Notes: generated by a model not told the origin, from the sequence alone. A DNA stretch of 64,000 nt from Nostoc sp. KVJ20 (GCF_001712795.1 NZ_KV757585.1:121013-185012); one strand, 5' to 3'. Shown: positions 1 through 8,311, counted from the stretch's first letter. A program made the numbers and translations.

Positions 1-283
1 CATTGCAAAACGTATCTAGCTTGATATCAATGTCCTGTTCTAACCTGATTGTTCGCCTGATGATCTGCGGTAACTCTACCTGCTGTTCTTGATTAGAAGT
101 GCTTACCTTATCGTTTATAACTTCCTCACTATCTAAATCTGGTTTTGGTTTTTCAGGTAAATGACTAAATTCAGTAATTTGGTCATTTAGTAAATTTTCA
201 TGTTGTACTTTTACAAGTGTTGTATCCCGTGCTGGAACACTTGGACGTGTCTTTTTCTTAAGGCGCTCAAAAACATCAGACAT
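1..283 (-). CDS. partial gene next to parA, probable partition DNA-binding partner
   Basis: The reading frame starts with ATG at 283 and runs open off the left edge, giving 94 visible residues beginning MSDVFERLKKK. It overlaps the parA stop by 8 bp, so the two are translationally coupled. The middle (about residues 20-65) is polar and unstructured in look. The segment from about residue 72 (RRTIRLEQDIDIKLDTF) resembles the beta strand and first helix of a ribbon-helix-helix DNA-binding fold. Small RHH or ParB-type proteins commonly follow ParA in plasmid partition operons, so a centromere-binding role is inferred. Its own coding sequence contains two copies of the TTTAGTCAT-type repeat (159-171 and 177-190). 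The C-terminus is not in the window. Confidence 0.6.
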   Translation of the reverse strand, partial: MSDVFERLKKKTRPSVPARDTTLVKVQHENLLNDQITEFSHLPEKPKPDLDSEEVINDKVSTSNQEQQVELPQIIRRTIRLEQDIDIKLDTFCN

Positions 284-1040
284 TCTTTTGTAACCTCTCG
301 ATAATTTGTTGGAAGGGAGTTTCGAGTTGTTCAAAACCTAAAGAGGACAAACTTACACCTTTATCTATGGCCTTTTTAAATTGTTCAGATTCTAAAATTG
401 AAGGTAAAACGACTATTTCTTCGGCAATTGTTCGCATTGCACTGATACTCGCCTTACTTTGTGCGACTTGGTTATTACCTACCCATTTATCTCTGAATGG
501 CAAGATGCCAAGCACTATCCCTGAAAAAGCATCAATTTCTTGAAGTTCCTCAACTAAACTCAGAGTTCGGATGAGAGAATTTACACCTTTGGATGATGCT
601 TCTACAGGAATGATAATATGGTCAGCTGCCCCCAACGATGTAAGGCAGATTTGCGATCGCTGAGGTGGCGCATCGACAATGCAGTATTGGAATAAATCTG
701 ATACCTCTTTTAAGCGTTTGCTCAGAACAACAGCTCCCATACCGCTCCCAGACAAAAATTCTTGAGCATTATCTAATCCATCATCAGCAGGAATTAACCA
801 TAGGTTTTCTCCGATTTCGTAAATACCGTCTTCAGTATTTATCTGTTTTTTGAGAACTTCTAGAAGCGTGGGTTGATTCTGCTGAACTTCGTGCCCCAGG
901 TAAAAAGTTAGGTTCGCTTGGGGATCGGCATCAATCATCAGTACACGCTGTCCTGTTTGAGCAAGCATTCTACCCAACAAGATTGCAACAGTTGTTTTTC
1001 CCTGGCCACCGGACAAGGATGCACAAGTAAGAATTAACAT
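276..1040 (-). CDS. parA: ParA-family partition ATPase
   Basis: A Walker-type ATPase of the ParA/MinD family that would drive plasmid segregation. The deviant Walker A motif SGGQGKTT lies at residues 10-17 with the ATG at 1040. MIDADPQANLTF, about 25 residues further on, is the ParA switch I/A' region, and YCIVDAPPQ is the Walker B region. An in-frame ATG at 1061 would add seven residues. Neither start has a clear ribosome-binding site, and I prefer 1040 because ParA proteins normally begin only about ten residues before the P-loop. The gene overlaps the downstream partner gene by 8 bp and is preceded by an iteron array that probably acts as centromere and/or operator. The length (254 residues) is normal for the short type Ib class. 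Confidence 0.9.
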   Translation of the reverse strand: MLILTCASLSGGQGKTTVAILLGRMLAQTGQRVLMIDADPQANLTFYLGHEVQQNQPTLLEVLKKQINTEDGIYEIGENLWLIPADDGLDNAQEFLSGSGMGAVVLSKRLKEVSDLFQYCIVDAPPQRSQICLTSLGAADHIIIPVEASSKGVNSLIRTLSLVEELQEIDAFSGIVLGILPFRDKWVGNNQVAQSKASISAMRTIAEEIVVLPSILESEQFKKAIDKGVSLSSLGFEQLETPFQQIIERLQKNV

Positions 1041-1065
1041 TTTACTGACTACCAGCAGCATTGTG

Positions 1066-1296
1066 TAAATTAGTCAATATCATAATGCATAATGTTGTTT
1101 TTAACTTATTTAGTCATTATGTAATTTAGTCATTTGTAAATGACTAAATTGTAATTAACGCTATTTAGTCATTACTTTAGCTCTCAAAAAGTCCTACTCT
1201 TCGAGAAGATAGTTGTAAAAATAGATTTTTGTCCCGTTTAGTTGTTGCTGATTTTAGTCAAGATTGAATTTAGTCATTCATAAATAACTAAATTGT
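1066..1296. repeat. iteron array (TTTAGTCAT) upstream of parA, candidate centromere/operator
   Basis: At least seven copies of TTTAGTCAT or its complement lie in about 230 bp. Two copies form a perfect 13-bp inverted pair (AATTTAGTCATTT at 1123-1135, its complement at 1138-1150). Further copies sit near 1107-1119, 1163-1174, 1251-1260 and 1266-1277, the last with a near-perfect inverted mate ending at about 1294. The position directly upstream of parA, and the extra copies inside the partner gene, fit a ParB/RHH-binding site that serves both for segregation and for autoregulation. This role is inferred. Confidence 0.75.
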
Positions 1297-1300
1297 ATAA

Positions 1301-1849
1301 TAATGCAATCTAGTAAACCAGTTTTGTTTTTTGAATAAAATAAAACTTCAAAAATGCTAATGGGGGCTTTATAGGGGCTATATGTACCCCAAAGATAATT
1401 CAGGACTTCGATGAGTATTTGACACCTATATAGGGTATATATGGGTGTTTTATGGGGTACACTTGGCTGGCTGACACTTTATACCCCACTTAGCCCCCAA
1501 GGGTGTATGATAAGCTCTTGAGGCTGGAGAAAAAAGGGGTAGTCATTTTATTCTTCTCTCCTCTGCTCCCCCATATCTCCTCATCTGATAACTTTTACAA
1601 ATTGAAGCGTATTACCTTTCCCCCAATGTCGAACATTCATACCTTACAAAAAATTTTTCCTGCTGGCTTTGATAACGGTTATGGATGTCACCAGTCGAAG
1701 TTAGAGAGCTTTTCACTCAGACATTTTGGTTGTGATAAAAATTACCACGTTCTTCTAATGTAAACCCACCCAGCAATAATCCCAACCATACTTCTACCAT
1801 CGGCATTTTAAAATCCGACACAAGCTGAATTTCAAAAATTCCACTCATA
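1301..1849. other. intergenic region with G/C-tract inverted repeats, no supported gene
   Basis: No convincing gene is seen; the small open frames here have no family resemblance and lack a ribosome-binding site. Between 1361 and 1500 there is a series of G- and C-tracts: GGGGGCT (1362-1368) against AGCCCCC (1492-1498), GTACCCC (1384-1390) against GGGGTAC (1454-1460), and repeated TATAGGG/TATGGG. This could fold or could bind a protein, but the function is unknown. Confidence 0.5.
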
Positions 1850-3478
1850 TCACCCAAATAACTCCCGATGCTGATAAGCAAATCGAGAAACATCCAGACT
1901 AGCCACAGGTTTAGCATAAATAGCCTGATTGCGAATTGCCTGCATCTGTTCTGACTCTCGTTCCATAGCTGGTGTGAATTCTTGTCGCTGTTTCAGCAAA
2001 TCCTCAAACTCAATTTCCCCTGGTCTACCTTGATAAAAAGCCGACTCAGCACAACGACGAACTGCATTACCAATTTCTGCTGGACTGCAAATGCGATATT
2101 CAGCCAACAGTCTACGCCATTGGTCATCGCTCCAAGGTGAGTTATTGTCTCGAAAAGCTGGAAAATACTTAGCTAAATGTAGATTGAAAACTTCATATCT
2201 TGCCCCTTCATGGGGTAAGTCCACAAAAAAGATATCATCAAAACGGCGAACTAACTCCGCAGGTAGCATTGACAAGCGATTGACAGTAGCAATGGTATAA
2301 ACTGGCTCTTGATGCTCTTGCATCCAAGTTAGTAAAGCCGCAGATAGCCGCCGTGCCACACCTCCATCTGCGTTGGAGTCCCAGCCAGCAAAGCCTTTAT
2401 CAAAGTCATCCCAATAAAGTACACAGGGAGAAAGGGAAGTCACCAAAGCAATAAACTCCTTTAATGCTCTGTCGGGATGAGGATCACCCAGTAGTACACC
2501 CCAGTTAGCTGCTAACAGTGGTAATCCCATTTTCTTAGCTGCTAACTTGGCAGAAAGACTTTTACCAGTACCCGGTGGCCCCCATAAGAGCATCCCCGTG
2601 GGAAACTTCAATCCATATTGCTTTGCTTTAGGTTGAAGTAGATAGGTAATAGTTTCCAACCTTTTCTCCAATAAATCTAATCCCCCGGCTGAAGGTACAT
2701 CCGGTTGAGCAATGTACTCTAAACCCCGACCCCGCAGTTTACTAACTTTATGCTCTAGGACTAATTGGGCGATTTCCTCAAGCCGCTTTGTAAAACCCAG
2801 ACATTGCTGTAGTAGCATATTTATCTCGCCTATGGGTAAACCCTGACAGGCAAGAAAAAGCAATTGCAGTGCTGATGTTTTTTCTGTTGTTTTTAGCCAA
2901 GAATTGCGATCGGTTACAGCGCGGCGATCGCACTCTGCAAACTGCTGAAGCTGGGGATGGCTACTTCCAACCCAGGCATCACAAAACTGCTCCACAACTA
3001 TCTGCACCTGCTGTTGATCTGGAAGTGGATTTGACAGTATAGGAATAAAAGGCTGTAATTCTAGAGGTAGTTGAATGTAAGTTTCCAATAACACCCAGTA
3101 ATGATGTTGTTGACTCCAAAGAGCTTGATGACAGGCATTTAGTAATTGATAGCTAAATTTTTGACTTATTTTGCTACCATCACCCTCATTTAGAACTCCC
3201 TCCAGTAAATAAATGCCTGGTTGATATTCCTCCAGAAGATACTGAATAATGTCCCCGTCTTTACCCCTGTCAGTTGACTGTAAGATGTACTGACCTTGAT
3301 GCTGAATTAATTGCTGTAGTCCACAGTAACCAGGATTCCAGACAAAGACTGACAAAGAACGTTCTTCACCCCAATGGTAAAACTGCTGTAGTATCTGCAT
3401 TCTGTCAGGCGTATGATACTCCACAGCCACAATTGGAGTATTTTGGTTAGCTAGAGCAGGCCAGTCTGTCAACTTCAT
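1850..3478 (-). CDS. Ycf46-type AAA ATPase
   Basis: A 542-residue AAA+ ATPase with a long N-terminal region (about 1-265) followed by one AAA module. The Walker A motif GPPGTGKS is at 300-307 and Walker B LYWDDFDK at 354-361, with DD where most family members have DE. VRRFDDIFFVDLP carries the arginine finger and sensor region. The start and order of blocks match the Ycf46 family of cyanobacteria and plastids, including the N-terminal PIVAVEYHTP segment. A second member of the same family lies at 58482-60098 in this window (N-terminus PIVAIDVLSP), so they are paralogues. The substrate is unknown; members are thought to remodel proteins. It stands alone between the parA region and the transposon. 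Confidence 0.85.
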   Translation of the reverse strand: MKLTDWPALANQNTPIVAVEYHTPDRMQILQQFYHWGEERSLSVFVWNPGYCGLQQLIQHQGQYILQSTDRGKDGDIIQYLLEEYQPGIYLLEGVLNEGDGSKISQKFSYQLLNACHQALWSQQHHYWVLLETYIQLPLELQPFIPILSNPLPDQQQVQIVVEQFCDAWVGSSHPQLQQFAECDRRAVTDRNSWLKTTEKTSALQLLFLACQGLPIGEINMLLQQCLGFTKRLEEIAQLVLEHKVSKLRGRGLEYIAQPDVPSAGGLDLLEKRLETITYLLQPKAKQYGLKFPTGMLLWGPPGTGKSLSAKLAAKKMGLPLLAANWGVLLGDPHPDRALKEFIALVTSLSPCVLYWDDFDKGFAGWDSNADGGVARRLSAALLTWMQEHQEPVYTIATVNRLSMLPAELVRRFDDIFFVDLPHEGARYEVFNLHLAKYFPAFRDNNSPWSDDQWRRLLAEYRICSPAEIGNAVRRCAESAFYQGRPGEIEFEDLLKQRQEFTPAMERESEQMQAIRNQAIYAKPVASLDVSRFAYQHRELFG

Positions 3479-3663
3479 AAATCTGACTTCAACAACTTAC
3501 TTTCCCCTTTTAGAGCAAATTTATTACTGATGCTTTAGCCACACGGATAATTATTACTAACGGGTTGGCTATATTTATTATGTGAAAAAGAGCGAGCGCC
3601 TCCAGTACAGCGTTAATTTCGGAAACTGCTCTTACTGCGTTTCTTTATCTTTTAATTCCAAAG

Positions 3664-3671
3664 CATAAATT
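3664..3671. repeat. target site duplication CATAAATT, left copy
   Basis: CATAAATT abuts the outer end of the left inverted repeat at 3672, and the same eight bases abut the right inverted repeat at 7489-7496. An 8-bp AT-rich duplication is the known signature of ISL3-family transposition. Confidence 0.8.
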
Positions 3672-3720
3672 GGTTCTTGGCAACTTTTGGTGATCTCGGT
3701 TGGGGGAAGGCAGAGGGCAG
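3672..3720. repeat. left terminal inverted repeat of the ISL3 element
   Basis: These 49 bp are the exact reverse complement of 7440-7488. The inner part is a GGCAGAGGGCAG-type purine repeat and the outer 28 bp (GGTTCTTGG...ATCTCGG) look like the true transposase recognition end. Confidence 0.85.
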
Positions 3721-3760
3721 AAGGCAGGAGGCAGAAGTCGGAAGGGTAGAAGTAATAAAT

Positions 3761-4133
3761 TCAAGCTTTGAGTTTGTTTAAGCTAGCAACTAATATACTT
3801 TGCATTTCCTCGACCTCATTCAATAGGGGAGTGAAAAGGTTTTTGTCAGCTAAATCTACTTCTTTAGCAATGATTAATTGGGTATCAAGTTCTCTCAAAG
3901 AACCTAAAGCAATATGTAAAAACTGTATATATTCTGGCTTTGAGCGTCTACCATAGCCTTCCCTAACGGGACGCTACGCGAACAGCAATGTTGGATGCTA
4001 CAGATACAGAAGAACGTCGTATTTGACTAGTTAAACCATACAATTCTGACTGAGGAAATAGGCGGGTAAATTTATAACAATTGATAGCAAGTTGAACCGC
4101 TCTTTGCCAGATAAACTGATTTCTATAACTCAT
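3761..4133 (-). pseudogene. four-helix-bundle (S23/IVP-type) protein gene broken by a 22-bp repeat
   Basis: On the minus strand an ATG at 4133 opens a frame reading MSYRNQFIWQRAVQLA, then LTSQIRRSSVSVASNIA, the conserved core of the S23/23S rRNA intervening-sequence (TIGR02436) four-helix-bundle family. Directly after NIA the frame runs through VRVASR to a stop. If 22 bp (3962-3983) are removed it continues in frame as EGYGRRSKPEYIQFL and on to LNKLKA and a stop at 3761, exactly as the family motif SNIAEGYGR requires. The gene is therefore intact except for this insertion. It is a passenger of the ISL3 element, downstream of the transposase. The function of the family is poorly understood. 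Confidence 0.85.
3962..3983. repeat. small dispersed repeat inserted in the four-helix-bundle gene
   Basis: On the minus strand the 22 bp begin GTTCGCGTAGCGTCCCGTTA. The same word family (GCGTAGCGTCCCGTAGGGAAG) occurs at about 26040-26060 and, in variants, elsewhere in this window. It matches the type of very small dispersed repeats known from Nostoc genomes. Exact ends may shift by a base or two because of flanking G residues. Confidence 0.75.
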
Positions 4134-4165
4134 ATAATCAAGTGTAAATTGTCAAAATTTTGTCC

Positions 4166-6056
4166 TCAAATAGCCAACAAAAACCGTCGCTCCAGTAAAT
4201 CTATTTTGGCGCGACCATACATCTGCCGCTTTAACATTTTCAGTCGATTAATATGCCCTTCAACTGGGCCATTACTAACTGACATAGTTACACCTGCTTT
4301 CACAGCATCGTAGTCAGACTCTAAACTAACAGCAAAGGAGCGCAACAAAGAAACCGAGCTGTTTTTAGCTTTGTTTAACCAAGCATCGAGCTGCTCGCTC
4401 AGACGTTGACGCACAACAGATGCAAACTGTTGAGCTAGTTCAATAGCTGACTTCAAATCAGAATGGGCTGTTTGTAGTTGAGCGATGATTTCACGCTCAT
4501 TAGGCTGTATTAATTCTGGTCGTCGCAAGACTAAAGCTGTGACGCGACTGGGGGTGAGAGGACGATGGGAGGAAGAACTAACCCTGGGGGACGCGTTTTT
4601 CTTTGAACACTTTGCTGGCTCAAATCCAGGCAAGGTCTTGAGATAACGAGTGAAGCGAGCGACCGTGGCATAACCACCGATATAGCCGCAGGTGCGAATT
4701 TCTTCAAACAGTTCTTGGGTGTTGTGGTTCCCGCTATTCCAGCGACTGAGGAGGTAATCATGATAAGGGTTGAGAAGACTCAGACCGTGGTCGCTACGCT
4801 CACGACGTTCTGTAAAAGTTGAGCTACGTAAGTAATTGAATACGGTAGTTTTAGAAACTCCAAGGGATTGAGCAATTGCTAGCCCTGAGAAGCCAACAGA
4901 CCGCAGTCTCCAAACTTGCTCATGGATTTCCCTCCGTCTATCCCGTGCTTTGGCGGATTGAACTTTTCTTTTTAAAGATGTGTTTTGGGGAAACCTTGGC
5001 ACAACTGGACTCTTATTAGTCTCAGCAATCATGGAAAGGTTATCGGGGAAAGGCAAAGGGCAGACGGCAGAAGGCAGAAGGTTGGTTTGAGGGTTTTCCT
5101 GTGCAGTCAATCCGTCTGTACTCTCTGCCAAAAAGGGTTTAAAACCCCCAGCCAAGTTTTGAATTTCAGTGGTCTGCAATTGGGTGGGGTATGTATCCCC
5201 ATCCAATTCCCCAATGCCTTCAATTAGTGCTGTTTCCACCTCTAAATGCACTTTAGTATCAATACTAAATACTTGTTTTTCCACAACTTTTACGTACTTT
5301 GGCGTGAATACCAAAGACTTGATAGAGCGTTTGAGATAAGTTCTGCAATAAGTGAAAACGGTCTGCAACTTGAATGGCTTCTGGCGCGCCTTGACGAATA
5401 CCACTTTCATAAGTTTTTGACCGATCTCGTGAGACGACTTTGACACCAGGGTGGGCTTTTAACCATTCTGTCAAGGTTTCAGCTTTTGCATCTTTTAGTA
5501 GAGCAATTGGTCGGCTGCGTTCCAGGTCAATTAGTGCTGTGCCGTAAGTTTTACATTTACGAAAACAAAAGTCGTCTACCCCAAGAGTATGTGGCGTTAC
5601 GATGGGTGGCAGTGGGATTGAGCGGACTAAATTTAACAGTGTGTTGCGAGAAACTTTTATCCCCCATTGCTGTAAGAGTCTTTCCCCTGCTGCACCACCA
5701 TTAGCTAAACCAATCACACTCAGTCGTTGAGCTAAACGTAGAGTTTTTCTAGCCCAAGGTGCGGTTACATTGGTCAGCCTTTCTGTAAAAATGCGTCGTT
5801 TACACAAACTATTGATGCAAAAAAACTTCCTTACCCGTAACTGTAAGGTAATGCTGTAATCAGCCCAGGGTAAGTCTGCTAATAAGCGTTCATAGCGACT
5901 ATGAATTTTTTGAGTTGGTTGGTTACAAACTGGACAGTTAACTACTCTACTGATGGCGGAAACAATCAACTTTATCTGAGTTTTTATCTCGTCAAGTTGG
6001 CAATTATCAAGTTTCAGATTGTTTGAATCTGGTAAGAGGTGAGTTAGCACCGACAT
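4166..6056 (-). pseudogene. ISL3-family transposase, frameshifted
   Basis: Two minus-strand frames make up one transposase. The N-terminal part (5265-6056) has the ISL3 zinc-finger region CPVCNQPTQKIHSRYER, PWADYSITLQLRVRKFFC, and the DDE-type core LGVDDFCFRK and VADRFHLLQNL. At about 5300 it leaves frame (HAKVRKSCG), while the other frame takes over with KYVKVVEKQVFSIDTK, needing a +1 shift. The second part (to 4166) contains a helix-turn-helix (GFSGLAIAQSLGVSKTTVFNYL) and ends with the acidic catalytic block SNGPVEGHINRLKMLKRQMYGRA. A stretch encoded by GGCAGA-type repeats (about 5050-5085) is embedded in the frame. The bacterial programmed shifts known for IS elements are mostly -1, so a 1-bp mutation is more likely than recoding. 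Confidence 0.85.
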
Positions 6057-6108
6057 AGACCTTGCTGAGGCTTATTCCTCAAATGTTTGATGGAGTGAAG
6101 TTTGAAGT

Positions 6109-6117
6109 ATCTTAATT
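6109..6117. repeat. target site duplication ATCTTAATT, left copy (IS4 element)
   Basis: The same nine bases are found at 7388-7396, directly outside the other end of the nested IS4-family element. Confidence 0.8.
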
Positions 6118-7387
6118 CTTGCGGGGCTACAAAAAGGGCTAGGATGCAGATAGAATAAGCCTCATAGCTCTTTCTCCTTGCTGATAGTACTTACGCTTAT
6201 TAGGACTTAATCTCAATAATTCAGTGACTAACTCATAAGAATTTTCCATGAAATTGACCCAATTGTCGCCATAAAGACCAACATAAAAACTACTATGTCG
6301 TCGAACAATCCGCTTAGATTCTTTAATTCGTCCAACATATTTTTGAACACCCATGCGTTTAATTTTTTGACCAGATATAGTTGCAGCCGTATAAGCAAGT
6401 GAGATCAATAATATTAAGGAAATTAGCCTTTGTCCTGATACATTAGTATCTTCTAGGTTATAACCACCGCTCTTAAAATCTCTAAACATCTCTTCAATAT
6501 CAAAACGTTGTTTATAAGCTCTAATAACTGAATCTAAATCATCTAAGTTGGTAAGGATAAACCAACCCTCCTCCGGCGCAACTCCCAAACGTTTACGTTT
6601 CCATTTAGCAGCAAGATTAAAACTAATAAACCCAAGGGATTTTGTATATTTAATGCCTTGGTAAAAGAAGGAAAGACCAGGTGCTAAACCTAAATCTCTT
6701 AATTGTAGCCAAATTTCTGGTTCTATTTCTATAAATGCATCTTTTTTTAAGCGTAAACAGAAATATACTTTCTGCTCTGTCAGCCAGTTAGCCAGCTTTA
6801 TCGAACAAAATTCACGGTCTCCTAACACTATAGTTTTATAATTATTAAAAAGCGGCAATGCTTTTTTGAATACTGCTTCTTGTTCATCAAAATTGCTTGA
6901 ACCTAATTTGTCTAATAGCTTAAAGTATATTGGGATAGACCTTTTATCCCAAACCACACTAATCATTAACAGATTAATACACCCCCAATTAGTCCGGTCA
7001 ATTACTAAATAAATAACTTCATTTAAGGGAAAATATATCTCTAACCAGCTTTTAATAATTGGGAACCAAATTTCTTCAATATTTATGTAATTTAATGACA
7101 AAAATCTTTGAACTTTCTTTCTTCTACTTTCAAAAAATATGGGGATAGGTAAAGCAGTAGCCAGTGCTTCAATGCTAACAGTTTTAATAGATTGTAATAA
7201 ATTTATCAGGATTTTTAGTAATAAATATTCTGCACGTCCCAATTCTCGCTTGAGGTTTGTCTCGTAGAATTCTGGTAACATTATCATTAAATAGAGCTTG
7301 TTGCGAATTAATGCTCTTTTTCTTTTACCACAAATTGCTACACTACTTGCCATATATCTATTTCAGGGTATTTTGTCTCCCCTCAAG
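6118..7387 (-). mobile_element. IS4-family insertion sequence, 1270 bp, nested in the ISL3 element
   Basis: The ends are imperfect inverted repeats: CTTGCGGGGCTACAAAA at 6118-6134 against CTTGAGGGGAGACAAAA read from 7387 inward. They are bounded by a 9-bp direct repeat, ATCTTAATT. It contains one transposase gene (6139-7281) that appears intact. Its insertion separates the ISL3 transposase start from that element's right end and postdates the ISL3 insertion. Confidence 0.8.
6139..7281 (-). CDS. IS4-family transposase
   Basis: A complete DDE transposase. The three catalytic blocks are visible: VIDRTNW (first Asp), VLGDREF (second Asp) and YKQRFDIEEMFRDFKSG, the Y-R-E-K signature of the IS4 family with the catalytic Glu. 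I start it at MLPEFYETNLKRELGRAEYLLLK, the usual N-terminus of cyanobacterial relatives, giving 380 residues. The frame is open to an ATG at 7353 (404 residues), and no ribosome-binding site decides between them. The gene fills the IS and ends about 20 bp from its left terminus. No frameshift or missing catalytic residue is seen, so this copy may be active. Confidence 0.85.
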   Translation of the reverse strand: MLPEFYETNLKRELGRAEYLLLKILINLLQSIKTVSIEALATALPIPIFFESRRKKVQRFLSLNYINIEEIWFPIIKSWLEIYFPLNEVIYLVIDRTNWGCINLLMISVVWDKRSIPIYFKLLDKLGSSNFDEQEAVFKKALPLFNNYKTIVLGDREFCSIKLANWLTEQKVYFCLRLKKDAFIEIEPEIWLQLRDLGLAPGLSFFYQGIKYTKSLGFISFNLAAKWKRKRLGVAPEEGWFILTNLDDLDSVIRAYKQRFDIEEMFRDFKSGGYNLEDTNVSGQRLISLILLISLAYTAATISGQKIKRMGVQKYVGRIKESKRIVRRHSSFYVGLYGDNWVNFMENSYELVTELLRLSPNKRKYYQQGERAMRLILSAS

Positions 7388-7439
7388 ATCTTAATTATAT
7401 CTTTCTGACTTCCGACTTCCGACTTCTGCCTTCTGCCCT

Positions 7440-7488
7440 CTGCCCTCTGCCTTCCCCCAACCGAGATCACCAAAAGTTGCCAAGAACC
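7440..7488. repeat. right terminal inverted repeat of the ISL3 element
   Basis: This is the exact reverse complement of 3672-3720. It is followed by CATAAATT (7489-7496), the right copy of the 8-bp target duplication. On its inner side (7403-7439) run GACTTCC and CTGCCTT repeats of the same purine/pyrimidine type. Confidence 0.85.
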
Positions 7489-7609
7489 CATAAATTTGCC
7501 AGAAACTTAAAGTAAAGATTTGCAGTTTTTTCAAGCATAAATTTGTCGTCGCAGCAAAGACAGGTTTGAAATCGCAAAACAATGAAATTGAAATGAAATG
7601 GATGTGAAA

Positions 7610-7633
7610 GCCGCGATTGCGGCAAGGAGGTGA
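7610..7633 (+). promoter_or_regulatory. leader hairpin plus consensus Shine-Dalgarno sequence not placed at a start
   Basis: GCCGC-GATT-GCGGC (7610-7623) forms a 5-bp stem with a 4-base loop and is followed at once by AAGGAGGTGA (7624-7633), a full match to the 16S anti-SD. The next ATG in a long frame is 30 bp away at 7664, with its own AAAGGAAG (7649-7656). An SD this strong without a start codon is odd: it could bind the ribosome as a standby site, or be sequestered by the hairpin. Confidence 0.45.
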
Positions 7634-7663
7634 AAAATTTACTTCATTAAAGGAAGCTGTAAA

Positions 7664-8311
7664 ATGGCATACGCAAAGCGCTCCGAAGGAATCGCTAGAG
7701 CTAGAACCAATAACAACAATCGCAACGGAGCTAATACTAAAACATCTGCCAAAACCAATGGCACATCTGCTACAACTAAATCAAAGGTAGCGAATGCTTC
7801 ACCACAAGAAGAGGCATTAGCATTGTTGAAGGAGTTGCGGAACCTAATCTTCAAGGAATACGGCGTTAAATTACAACTACGGGATTCGCGTGTTTCAACT
7901 AAAATCGGTCATGCAGCCCGTGAAAAACTCGGACTTGATATTGCAGCCCAAGTCAAAAAGAAAGGTGGTAACAAAAAGTTTGATTGGCAAAAATGGAATA
8001 CCAAATTATTTACTAAATTGTTTGGACAACCAGATGCACTCAAATATGCACCAGAAGTAGTGGCAATTTTCATGAGTATGCTATATGACACTATCAGCAC
8101 TGACCCAGAGCAAGCAATAGCAGATTTAGTGGAATTCAACCGCGCATCTCTGGAACGTCGTAATTCTTTCCAAGAACAAGAAGAGGAAGAACTTGACGAT
8201 TTAGATGATGAACTAGACGAAGACCTGGATGAAGATGAGGAGGATATTGAAGATGAACTCGACGAAGATTTAGATGAAGATGACGAATTAGATGAAGAAG
8301 AAGACGAGTAA
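7664..8311 (+). CDS. small protein with basic N-terminus and very acidic C-terminal tail
   Basis: This 215-residue protein matches no family I recognise. Residues 1-45 are basic and rich in Ala/Thr/Asn/Lys. Residues about 47-165 form a plausible helical domain (LLKELRNLIFKEYGVKLQLRDSRVSTKIGHAAREKLGL, FDWQKWNTKLFTKLFG). From about 168 onwards it is almost only Asp, Glu and Leu. Such a tail suggests a DNA mimic, a histone-like partner or a chaperone, but this is speculation. The FDWQKWNTK segment echoes FDW.KHN.QF in the two genes downstream, so the three may be distantly related. The SD is AAAGGAAG, 8-15 bp before the ATG. A terminator follows. Confidence 0.75.
   Translation: MAYAKRSEGIARARTNNNNRNGANTKTSAKTNGTSATTKSKVANASPQEEALALLKELRNLIFKEYGVKLQLRDSRVSTKIGHAAREKLGLDIAAQVKKKGGNKKFDWQKWNTKLFTKLFGQPDALKYAPEVVAIFMSMLYDTISTDPEQAIADLVEFNRASLERRNSFQEQEEEELDDLDDELDEDLDEDEEDIEDELDEDLDEDDELDEEEDE

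Larger units (their letters stand above)
3672..7488 (-). mobile_element. ISL3-family transposon (3817 bp) containing a nested IS4-family element
   Basis: The element is defined by 49-bp perfect terminal inverted repeats (3672-3720 and 7440-7488, outer end GGTTCTTGGCAACTTTTGG) and a flanking 8-bp duplication. Inside, reading on the minus strand, are a frameshifted ISL3 transposase (4166-6056) and a disrupted four-helix-bundle gene (3761-4133). An IS4-family element (6118-7387) sits between the transposase start and the right end. Without the nested IS and its 9-bp duplication the element would be about 2.54 kb. The purine-rich GGCAGA-type repeats continue the homology of the two ends inward. 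With a frameshifted transposase the element is probably immobile unless served in trans. Confidence 0.8.

Noticed and set aside
66..200. Two-copy TTTAGTCAT repeats near the left edge as a second, separate promoter region
   Set aside because: They lie inside a clearly open reading frame that is coupled to parA, so they are reported as intragenic iterons and not as a promoter.
1503..1763. Small plus-strand open frame of 86 codons
   Set aside because: No ribosome-binding site, no family resemblance, composition like intergenic sequence.
3700..3750. GGCAGA-type repeats as a separate tandem-repeat locus
   Set aside because: They are the inner part of the ISL3 terminal inverted repeat and are mirrored at 7403-7450.
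5265..5446. Programmed frameshifting to make the ISL3 transposase
   Set aside because: The needed shift is +1 and no slippery A6G-type heptamer is present at the junction. A simple mutation is more likely.
7624..7633. AAGGAGGTGA as the ribosome-binding site of the gene at 7664
   Set aside because: It is 30 bp from the ATG, with an in-frame stop close behind it. AAAGGAAG at 7649-7656 is the better placed site. I kept the sequence only as an oddity.
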